A stretch of DNA of 16,519 nucleotides. It comes from CAZZCS01 sp964652645. GTDB taxonomy: Bacteria; Cloacimonadota; Cloacimonadia; Cloacimonadales; Cloacimonadaceae. A program made the position numbers and the translations under genes. The notes beneath the pieces were generated by a model. It searched no databases. It was given only the letters and a program-made list of their open reading frames with translations, and was not told the origin of the DNA. The first letter of the stretch is position 1; the number at the start of each line of letters is the position of its first letter. Shown one piece after another: positions 6,527 through 13,648 of the stretch. Location of the stretch: assembly GCA_964652645.1 (NCBI GenBank), contig CAZZCS010000052.1:1-16519 (forward strand), in the 5' to 3' direction.

Positions 6527-7396
6527 ATGGATATCGACAGAACGAAACTCATTCGCTGGTGGGCGATGGTAAGATGGTTCATGACGGTGGTCATGTTTTC
6601 CATCGGAGTACTGCATATTAACTTTCAGGAAACTATGCATCAGTCGGTTGTGTTCCTGGGAGCTTTTCTGGGGATCGTGGCTCTGAATGTCCTGTTTCAG
6701 ATGCAATCGAGATTGCTGACAACCTGGATGGTAGTCTTTCAGATAGTTTTGGATATTGTATATGCCACAATAGTAGTACATCTCACTGGTGGACCTGCTT
6801 CCTCTTTTGTGTGGGTTTACCTGATCGGAGTAATCACGGCTTCCTTGACGGTACCCAATACCGGCGGTATTATGGCTGGAGTGGTGGGGAGTCTGTCTCT
6901 ATTGCTCTTGATCGTACTCTATCGAAATGAGATCCTGATTCCATCCGGCTTTTCCAATCTTGATATAGCCGGATCCACAGTATATATCCTATCCTATACT
7001 GGCCTCTTCTGTGGAGTGGCACTGATTGCAAATTATCTGAGCGATCAGATCAGCCTCTTTGTGAGTCTCCGCAAGGAACTGAATCAAGCCCATCTGGAAT
7101 TGAGCTCTGCCACCAAAGAGATAATGGAATGTAAGAAAAAGCTGGATCAATGGGATGATCTCCGGCCGGCTCTCAAAGATATAGCCCACCTGGATCATGA
7201 TCTTAATACTCCTTTGTGTATTATCTCTCTTTCCTTGGGCAGAGTGATCAAAATGGGGGTGGAGACTCATGATGAAGGTTTACAAAAAACCGGAAATGAA
7301 ATCACAGAGGCTCTGAATAAGATTAGCCAGCTGTTACTGAGACTAGATACAATAAAAAAGAATCCGCTCGTCGGGTATAAAAAAGGGGAGATATAA
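6527..7396 (+). CDS. Six-helix membrane sensor with histidine-kinase H-box but no ATPase domain (PilS-like, truncated)
   Basis: The 289-residue product carries six hydrophobic helices in its first 170 residues, arranged as in the PilS membrane sensor. A coiled coil (about 175-210) follows, then a HisKA-type dimerisation helix with the H-box DHDLNTPL (His224). The second HisKA helix is present, but the protein stops about 65 residues after the histidine. There are no N, G1, F or G2 boxes, so it cannot phosphorylate itself. The frame is open back to a TTG at 6503, but the ATG at 6527 is preferred because AGGA and GAGAG precede it and it follows the upstream stop by five bases. It overlaps the next gene by TAATG, suggesting the two act together. 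It is probably a phosphoacceptor or scaffold partner. Confidence 0.75.
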   Translation: MDIDRTKLIRWWAMVRWFMTVVMFSIGVLHINFQETMHQSVVFLGAFLGIVALNVLFQMQSRLLTTWMVVFQIVLDIVYATIVVHLTGGPASSFVWVYLIGVITASLTVPNTGGIMAGVVGSLSLLLLIVLYRNEILIPSGFSNLDIAGSTVYILSYTGLFCGVALIANYLSDQISLFVSLRKELNQAHLELSSATKEIMECKKKLDQWDDLRPALKDIAHLDHDLNTPLCIISLSLGRVIKMGVETHDEGLQKTGNEITEALNKISQLLLRLDTIKKNPLVGYKKGEI

Positions 7397-8259
7397 TGTC
7401 CCGTAAAATTATGGTTGTGGACGACGAACAAAACATTCGCGAGATTATCAGTGAGTTCCTGAAAGAGATGGGCTATACTGTTACTTTGGCTGTGGACGGC
7501 CTGGATGCACTGGATAAAGTGCAGTATGAGCAATATGAGCTCTATATTGTGGACGTCTATATGCCGAGAATGAATGGTTTGGAGTTTCTGGTCAAGCTCA
7601 AAGAACTGCAGCCCCTGGCTGTGGTGATCATTACTACCGGATATTCCAGCATTGATGTAGCCATCAAAGCCATTCGCAGTGGAGCTTATCACTATCTTAC
7701 CAAGCCGATCCAGGCGGAAGAGCTGATGAAGGTGGTGGAATCCGGATTGAAGCATTCAGCAGATCTGGGAGAGGTAAGCACGCTCTCTCTTGCTCCTCTG
7801 GAGATATCGAGCGAACTGATTGATTTACTGTTACTCAGAGGTTTTACCCAGGAGCAACAGCGAGAGTTTAAACAAATTGGCAAAGTGGTGCAGTATGCTG
7901 CCGATGAGGTCATACCTCTAAAAGATGATATTGGGACCATGATCTGGGTGGAATCCGGTAAGATTGCCGTCTCGCACAACAACACGATTGTTGATTTTTT
8001 GAAGCCCGGAGACATCTGGGGCGAGGAGACCTTCTTTTCGGCAAATCAGATTTTTACCGAGCTTACGGTGCAGACAGAGGCTCAAATCCGCCATTTTCCC
8101 CGAAGTGCCCTGGTGGAATTCTTCCGCTCTCATGAAGAGACTCTCACCAAGCGCTACATGATCAATCTGATCCAATGCGTCTATATGAAGTGGCGCCGTG
8201 CCATCTATAAAATAGGTCTATTTAGCGGCTTTAACGGTGATTTGCCAGGTAATGACTGA
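7396..8259 (+). CDS. Response regulator with receiver and cyclic-nucleotide-binding-like domain
   Basis: The 287-residue protein has an N-terminal receiver domain (residues 1-120) with all key residues: Asp9/Asp10, phosphoacceptor Asp53 in VDVYMP, the switch Thr in TTGYS and Lys103 in TKP. Residues about 140-260 fold like a CRP/cNMP-binding beta-roll (IWVESGKIAVSHNNTIVDFLKPGDIWGEETFF). The phosphate-binding cassette keeps Gly-Glu (GEETFF), but the Arg-Ser/Thr expected some eight residues later is missing (NQIFTELTV), so cAMP binding is doubtful. There is no helix-turn-helix and no AAA+ domain. It likely acts by protein contact, perhaps on the pilus motors. It overlaps the truncated sensor gene, its presumed partner, and precedes the PilT-like ATPase. 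Confidence 0.8.
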   Translation: MSRKIMVVDDEQNIREIISEFLKEMGYTVTLAVDGLDALDKVQYEQYELYIVDVYMPRMNGLEFLVKLKELQPLAVVIITTGYSSIDVAIKAIRSGAYHYLTKPIQAEELMKVVESGLKHSADLGEVSTLSLAPLEISSELIDLLLLRGFTQEQQREFKQIGKVVQYAADEVIPLKDDIGTMIWVESGKIAVSHNNTIVDFLKPGDIWGEETFFSANQIFTELTVQTEAQIRHFPRSALVEFFRSHEETLTKRYMINLIQCVYMKWRRAIYKIGLFSGFNGDLPGND

Positions 8260-8288
8260 TAGTCTGAGATTTTAATAAAGGATAGAGA

Positions 8289-9497
8289 ATGCCCCTGAGT
8301 TTTACTACTGACTTAGCAAAGAACATACCGGATACGTATTATGGCGTGGAACAATGCCAGGCTATCGATAGATGGCTGGAAACCAATCCTGACGCCCTGA
8401 TAGAGCCACAGATACTCTTGCGTACCTGGCTGATGAGAATGAAGGATTTTGCCGCTTCCGATATCGATTTTGGAGCACCTGGTTGCTCGAAGTATATCTG
8501 GAATAGGATCTACGGGGTAAAAAAACCCATCAGAGAATTTGGCGAGTACGACTATGTGGAGACTACTGCGATTATCCTCTCCTGGCTCACTCCCATCCAA
8601 AAACAGAGACTCTATGAACTAAAGAGTATAGATTTTTCTTTGGATCTCTCGGAGAATGACTACAAAGCTCGTTTCAGAGGCTCTGTGTATTTCGATAGGA
8701 GCTATCTCTGTGCCAATTTTAGAAGGATAAACGAAAAGACTCTATCCATCGAGCAACTCGGTATCCCGAAAGTGGTCGCAGATAGAATGAACCTGCGCTA
8801 CGAGAAAATGGGATTGGTCTTGATCACTGGTATTACAGGTTCTGGAAAAAGTACAACTCTGGATGCGATCATAGATCTCAACAACAGGGAGAATGCAGCC
8901 CACATCGTGATTGTGGGGCATCCCGTCGAATATATCCATGAATCCAAGCAATGTCTGGTTCGCCATCGCGATGTAGGAGTCGATGTTTTATCTTTTGAAA
9001 GAGGTGCGATCGAGGCTTTGAGGCAGGATCCGGATATCATAATAGTGGGTGAGATGCGTGATGCGAATACGATTGCCACGGTGTTGGAAATCACGGATAG
9101 TGGTCATAAGGCGTTTTCCACCTTGCACACCAGCTCTGCAATTGATAGTATTCACAGGATTGTAGCGGAGTTTCCGCCCGAGGAGCAAGATCGGATCCGG
9201 AATCGACTGGCAGATGTATTATGCGTGATCATCTCTCAAAAACTGGTGCCCACAGTAGACGGCAAGCTCGTCCTGGCCAAGGAAGTGCTCTCTGTCGATA
9301 GCTCTGTCCAAGCGGCTATTCGTAATAAGAATATCGGAGAAATCTATCAGATGATGGTAGAAGGAAGGAAATTTGGGATGCTGACCCTGGAACAGGATCT
9401 CTTTGATCTCTTTAAAAAGGGGATGATCACCAATAAATCGGCTATGAACTTTGCCAATAACAAGAAAAGAATGATGCAGCTATTATCTATGCCATAG
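8289..9497 (+). CDS. pilT: PilT-like retraction ATPase with altered Asp box
   Basis: This 402-residue RecA-like secretion ATPase of the PilT branch has a PAS-like N2 domain (about 45-160) with the start MKDFAASDIDFGAPG. Walker A is GITGSGKST (181-189, Lys187), Walker B is DPDIIIVGEMRD (Glu255), and the His box is GHKAFSTLHTSSA followed by the FPPEEQDRIRNRLADVL helix typical of PilT. It lacks the zinc CxxC pairs of PilB. The Asp box, normally EDPIE, reads VGHPVEYIH (Glu214 kept, Glu-Asp replaced by Gly210-His211). The AIRNLIRE motif is partly kept (AIRNKNIGE). PilT powers pilus retraction; the changes suggest slower or different ATPase behaviour. AAAGGA at 8277-8282 precedes the ATG. Confidence 0.88.
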   Translation: MPLSFTTDLAKNIPDTYYGVEQCQAIDRWLETNPDALIEPQILLRTWLMRMKDFAASDIDFGAPGCSKYIWNRIYGVKKPIREFGEYDYVETTAIILSWLTPIQKQRLYELKSIDFSLDLSENDYKARFRGSVYFDRSYLCANFRRINEKTLSIEQLGIPKVVADRMNLRYEKMGLVLITGITGSGKSTTLDAIIDLNNRENAAHIVIVGHPVEYIHESKQCLVRHRDVGVDVLSFERGAIEALRQDPDIIIVGEMRDANTIATVLEITDSGHKAFSTLHTSSAIDSIHRIVAEFPPEEQDRIRNRLADVLCVIISQKLVPTVDGKLVLAKEVLSVDSSVQAAIRNKNIGEIYQMMVEGRKFGMLTLEQDLFDLFKKGMITNKSAMNFANNKKRMMQLLSMP

Positions 9498-9511
9498 GAG
9501 ACATCAGATAG

Positions 9512-11650
9512 ATGAAGAAAAAGCCAAGACAGGCCTTTGGATTTTTTGAAGATGGTCTAAGCGTCAAAATGGTACACATGGTCAGAGAAGGAGATCATGT
9601 GTATCTCAATGCAGTGGAAAGGATAGATCTGGAAGCTCCTCTTTACCATCCTGCCACTCAAAGTGATGCTTATGCCATGGAGGAAAACCCTTGGGAGACT
9701 GCTCCGGAACCTGAATCTGTAAACGTGGATGATTTTGATTCGGAGGCCATGACAGCTTACAAGCTCCATCCTTTCGATGGAATGCTCACATCCTATGACC
9801 TGAAGAAGGGTGTGGTGGCTCTGAATGTTTACGATGACAATCTGCAGATTCTACCGGATATTCCTCCCCAACCGCGTCACATCAAGAAGCATATCAAATC
9901 CATGCTTCCCAAAGAAGCTTTCAAAGCCGGCGACTGGCAGTATTCTATCATAGAGAAGGACAACGAGAAGCAGATCTGGCTCAATACTGGGAAAAACAAA
10001 CTGCTGGAAATGATCCAGGACAACCAGAAGAGAACCAAGTCACTACCTTTCTATCAACTGGCAGATGCCAATGATATCGCGCTTACGGACTACTTCCGAG
10101 TTTCCCAGGGTGAGACAAACGCCAATGCTCTTCTCGTATATATCGGCCAGGAATATCGCAAGGCTTTCCTCTTTCAGAATGGCGTCTGGGTGGATACTTA
10201 TCCTCTGCAGATCAGCCAGAAATATCCCGAAGCGGAGATAGTATATTCCAAGATATCGCTGGCTCTGGATAGCTCTGGGGTTGGCGATCCGGAGAGCATT
10301 ATCATCTGTGGTGACCTGGCAAATGTGATGACCTTGAGCTATCTCTCCACCCAGTTTACAGAATCCCGGGTGGAGTTTCTAAGATATCACGATGTGGTCA
10401 CATCCAGTGAACTGGAAGCACAATATGATATGGACTATCTGGTACAGTTTGCGCTTCCTATCGCTCTGGCATCCAAAGCTTTAAATATAGACAATCCGCT
10501 TTATACCAGGAGCAACTTCCTGCCTTCTGCAATCATCGAGGGACAGAAGGTTTTCAAGATTGCCTGGCATGGGTTTGTGATTTTGGGTCTGCTTTTCCTG
10601 CTGACTCTCTTTAGTACTGTGAAGATCCTCCAATCCAATCAGGAGTATCGCAGAGTAAAAGACCTTTCCTTCAGGCTTGATCTGGAAGTGAACCAGAAAA
10701 GGCTGGCCGCAGCTGAGATCAAAAAGATCAGAAGCGATCTCGAACTTCATGAAGCCAATATCGAGGCGATGAGGATACTGCTCCAGGATAAGAACCCCTG
10801 GACGGAAGTATTACGCATCTTGATTCAGGACATCAGAAGAAGATCAGGCACCTGGCTTACAAACCTCAGGCTGGACAAGGGCAGGCTCTATATGAGTGGC
10901 TATACCATCGATCGTAACAATGTCCTGGGTATATCTGAGCTGTTTCCCAATACCCTGATCAGCAAGGTTACACACTCTCAGATCCGCTATCGCTCTGTAT
11001 GGCAATACGAGATGAGCTGCGATCTGCCAAAGGTGGACTGGTTTGGCCTGATCGAGGCAGATCTGGAAAAGCTGATCCGCATGAAGGAAGTGTATGGAGA
11101 ATCTCCCGCGACTCCTCCCAAACCTGCTGCCAAGCCAGCTGCAGCGCCAGTGTCTGAACCGAAGACAGAAGAGCCCTCTGCACCAGTAGCAGTGCACGTA
11201 GCTCCTTCATTTTTGGGAGCTATTCCCGAGGCTTATATGCTCTACCCTACTGAAGCTCTACTGGAGGAGACAGACAAATCCGAGCGCAACGACTACTCAG
11301 CATTTATCAATTCTACTACCAAAGGCAGTACCTGGCATTACCGGGATTTGGGGATCAGATTTATAAAGAACTATCCCCAGAGCAATCTGATGACTTTTGT
11401 TCGCTGGCATTTAGCGCATCGCTACTACATGGATAAAGAGTATGTCTATGCTCTGCAAAATTTGGATCCGCTCATTCGCAATCATAATGAGTTTTACCCC
11501 TATGCTCTGGCCTTGGGAGCCAGAATCGAATATGCCGCCAAAAGCGGTAGATACAGAGAGTTTTACAATATCCTGCGCAGCGACTATCCTACCCATAGGA
11601 TTCTGATGCTGATTCGTGAAGATCTGGCTGCAATCGAGGGGTTAAGATGA
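9512..11650 (+). CDS. pilM: PilM-PilN fusion with Pro/Ala linker and helical C-terminal extension
   Basis: The 712-residue protein joins parts that are normally separate. Residues 1-340 resemble PilM/GspL, the actin-like cytoplasmic component (start FGFFEDGLSVKMVHMV; later ANALLVYIGQEYRKAFLFQNG and PESIIICGDLANVM). A single membrane helix at about 350-371, a coiled coil (about 375-415) and a periplasmic ferredoxin-like region (TWLTNLRLDKGRLYMSGYTI to QYEMSCDL) match PilN. A Pro/Ala-rich linker (about 529-567) follows, then about 145 residues of helical, TPR-like character (WHLAHRYYMDKEYVYALQNL). An acidic insert at about 55-80 is also unusual. It would align the motor with the PilO/P and secretin parts. 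The downstream gene overlaps by ATGA. The fusion is seen in one uninterrupted frame; the domain names are inferred from pattern and gene order. Confidence 0.8.
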   Translation: MKKKPRQAFGFFEDGLSVKMVHMVREGDHVYLNAVERIDLEAPLYHPATQSDAYAMEENPWETAPEPESVNVDDFDSEAMTAYKLHPFDGMLTSYDLKKGVVALNVYDDNLQILPDIPPQPRHIKKHIKSMLPKEAFKAGDWQYSIIEKDNEKQIWLNTGKNKLLEMIQDNQKRTKSLPFYQLADANDIALTDYFRVSQGETNANALLVYIGQEYRKAFLFQNGVWVDTYPLQISQKYPEAEIVYSKISLALDSSGVGDPESIIICGDLANVMTLSYLSTQFTESRVEFLRYHDVVTSSELEAQYDMDYLVQFALPIALASKALNIDNPLYTRSNFLPSAIIEGQKVFKIAWHGFVILGLLFLLTLFSTVKILQSNQEYRRVKDLSFRLDLEVNQKRLAAAEIKKIRSDLELHEANIEAMRILLQDKNPWTEVLRILIQDIRRRSGTWLTNLRLDKGRLYMSGYTIDRNNVLGISELFPNTLISKVTHSQIRYRSVWQYEMSCDLPKVDWFGLIEADLEKLIRMKEVYGESPATPPKPAAKPAAAPVSEPKTEEPSAPVAVHVAPSFLGAIPEAYMLYPTEALLEETDKSERNDYSAFINSTTKGSTWHYRDLGIRFIKNYPQSNLMTFVRWHLAHRYYMDKEYVYALQNLDPLIRNHNEFYPYALALGARIEYAAKSGRYREFYNILRSDYPTHRILMLIREDLAAIEGLR

Positions 11651-12504
11651 CTAATACAAGAAGAAATACGATTGTGCTCTCATCCTTACTGTTGATGGTG
11701 GTCGTCTTTACCTTGACTGTACTCAGATCAAACAAGAAAAAGATCGATGAAGTAGAGAAGCTGAACTCCCTGCTCGTAGGGCAGGTAGCAGTGCTCGATA
11801 ACCAGATTAGCAACATTGATTCGCTGAAAAGGGAATTCATGTTGCAGCAGGAGATGATAGCCCAGCAGAGTAAACTGATCTTAAACCAGGACAATCCCAC
11901 GATCACCTATCGGTATCTGTTGCAGCTGCTTAGATGGATGGGTCGGGATATTATCTTTGACTTTTCCCAGGCATCTTCGGCTAAAGCCGGGCAGGATTAT
12001 CACGAGTATCTGATCAGCGGAAAGACGCACTTTGCCAATCTTGTAGCCCTGGTGAATAATATGGAACATCAAAGAGCCCTGCTCACGGTAGAAGAGCTAT
12101 CAATTGGAAACGATAATATTGCCGATAGTGATACGGTGTCCTTTTCAATGGTGTTCAGGACTCACTATAAGCCCGGGGGAGCAGATCCCGGCACGATCAA
12201 ATCCAAGAAGATTACCAGCGTCGCAGCAAGTCATATGCTCTTCAAATCCCGGATATTCGAACAACCCAGACCCAGGCAGGAAGGCTCCAGGATGATCAAC
12301 GTCGAGTCTGTGAGTTTGATTGGACTCAGCGAAGATCGGGTGTTCCTGCGGGATTCACAGGGCATTATTCGCATCCTATCGGTTGGAGACAGGGTAGAAC
12401 ATGGATATCTGGGAGCGATTGACGTAGTAAATGAAAAAGCTATCTTCAAGATAGATCTGTATGGCATAATGGAAGAAAAAACTCTTTTCTTGAGAAGGAA
12501 TTAA
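11647..12504 (+). CDS. PilO-PilP-like alignment protein (fusion)
   Basis: This 285-residue bitopic protein has a short cytoplasmic tail, one membrane helix (about 9-27), a coiled coil (about 30-75) and a ferredoxin-like domain (about 80-175, PTITYRYLLQLLRWMGRDII to SFSMVFRTHY), the order found in PilO. After a Lys/Pro-containing linker, residues 218-285 (VESVSLIGLSEDRVFLRDSQ, LSVGDRVEHGYLGAID) have the beta pattern of the GspC HR/PilP domain that touches the secretin N0 domain. In most T4P systems PilP is a separate lipoprotein; here it would be tethered through PilO. The gene overlaps pilM-N by four bases and is followed by the secretin gene after one base, as in the usual pilMNOPQ order. 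Confidence 0.75.
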   Translation: MTNTRRNTIVLSSLLLMVVVFTLTVLRSNKKKIDEVEKLNSLLVGQVAVLDNQISNIDSLKREFMLQQEMIAQQSKLILNQDNPTITYRYLLQLLRWMGRDIIFDFSQASSAKAGQDYHEYLISGKTHFANLVALVNNMEHQRALLTVEELSIGNDNIADSDTVSFSMVFRTHYKPGGADPGTIKSKKITSVAASHMLFKSRIFEQPRPRQEGSRMINVESVSLIGLSEDRVFLRDSQGIIRILSVGDRVEHGYLGAIDVVNEKAIFKIDLYGIMEEKTLFLRRN

Positions 12505-12505
12505 A

Positions 12506-13621
12506 ATGAATAAATCTATGATCGTTACTCTTCTTGCCGTCATACTGGCAACGTTTTGCACAGCTCCGCTGGCAGCCCAGGCGAAAAAAGCAGAACAGGA
12601 ACTGGTGAGTATCAGTCCCAGCACTCACATCAATGATGCTATCCAAATCCTGGAGACTTTCAGCTGGAAATACAATCGGAAAAAGATGATAAATCTCAGT
12701 TCTTACAATGGAACGATCGGGGTTCCCATCAATAATCTTGATTGGCAACAAGCTCTGGAACTGATAGCCTTGAAGACAGGACTTGTCGTCAATGAGCAGG
12801 CTGGTTTTATTTCCCTGCAGGAAGTGTCTCAAGCAGAACAGGTACTCAAAGATGTACCGCCTCCCATCGATATCCACAGTAAGCAGGTCAGGATCAAATC
12901 CATCGTAATGCTTGCCGATAAGGCCTACCTCAGGTCTCTGGGTATAGATTGGTCGACTCTACTTAATGGTAAAGTAGTGCTTGATGTTGGCTTCTTGGGG
13001 GCATCCCAGGTTTCTGGAGATGGTCTGAATGCCGCTCTTACCAGGACTACCACCTTCAACGGCCAGCCCATCGAAGTAAATACTCTGCTCCGGACAATTG
13101 AATCAAATCAAAAAGGTACTATTATTGCGCAGCCAAACATTGTGGTGACCTCTGGTAAAAAGGGTTATATCCAGGTGGGTCAGGATGTATCCGTCAAATC
13201 TGTCGATGATGCTGGCAATACTACAGACAATTTCTTTGCCACCGGTGTGATCCTGGATGTGTTGCCAACGGTCTATATGAGTGGTGACAAGCCCGTAGTG
13301 CATCTGGTCGCCAGCGTAGAACGAAGCGCAGCCTCACCGGGAGCCATCAGTACTGTGATCAATAAAAGCACCTCCAGTACAGAATTGATCCTGTATGATG
13401 GAGAAGAGACTGCCATCGGCGGACTCTATGACACGGATGAACTAAAGGTACGGGGTGGAATTCCCATCCTGAAGGATCTGCCCTGGTGGGTATTCGGGAT
13501 CCGTTACCTTGCGGGTTACGACACTTACGACCGCAAAGAACGCGAACTGATTATTATCCTGAAAGTAGAGGTAATCGACAGCGTGCTGGAAAGGTTGAAT
13601 CAAGCTGGTGTCACCGAATAA
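12506..13621 (+). CDS. pilQ: Short outer-membrane secretin (PilQ/GspD family)
   Basis: The 371-residue protein forms the outer-membrane gate for the fibre. A Sec signal peptide ends near residue 26 (LAAQA/KK). Residues about 35-110 are an STN/N0 domain (YNGTIGVPINNLDWQQALEL). The conserved secretin domain follows directly, with QPNIVVTSGKKGYIQVGQDV, a strand with VILDVLPTVY and the hallmark RGGIPILKDLPWWVFGIRYL. No N1 (KH-like) repeats or AMIN domains are present, so it is about half the length of PilQ or GspD. It has no lipobox and no pilotin-binding S-domain that I can see. AAGGAA at 12495-12500 is the ribosome binding site. It ends the structural pilMNOPQ block. Confidence 0.9.
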   Translation: MNKSMIVTLLAVILATFCTAPLAAQAKKAEQELVSISPSTHINDAIQILETFSWKYNRKKMINLSSYNGTIGVPINNLDWQQALELIALKTGLVVNEQAGFISLQEVSQAEQVLKDVPPPIDIHSKQVRIKSIVMLADKAYLRSLGIDWSTLLNGKVVLDVGFLGASQVSGDGLNAALTRTTTFNGQPIEVNTLLRTIESNQKGTIIAQPNIVVTSGKKGYIQVGQDVSVKSVDDAGNTTDNFFATGVILDVLPTVYMSGDKPVVHLVASVERSAASPGAISTVINKSTSSTELILYDGEETAIGGLYDTDELKVRGGIPILKDLPWWVFGIRYLAGYDTYDRKERELIIILKVEVIDSVLERLNQAGVTE

Positions 13622-13648
13622 GTATCGCAGATCCTCATAGTAGCGTAG

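Noticed and set aside
12547..12559. TGGCAACGTTTTGC near the start of the secretin gene, sigma-54-like
   Set aside because: GG-GC spacing is nine bases, and it lies within the signal-peptide coding region of the gene it would have to precede.
1112..13621. Type II secretion system instead of a type IV pilus
   Set aside because: The presence of a PilT-type ATPase, PilM/N-like and PilO/P-like parts in pilMNOPQ order, and a separately promoted abundant pilin favours a pilus, although a secretion role of a related filament machine cannot be fully excluded.
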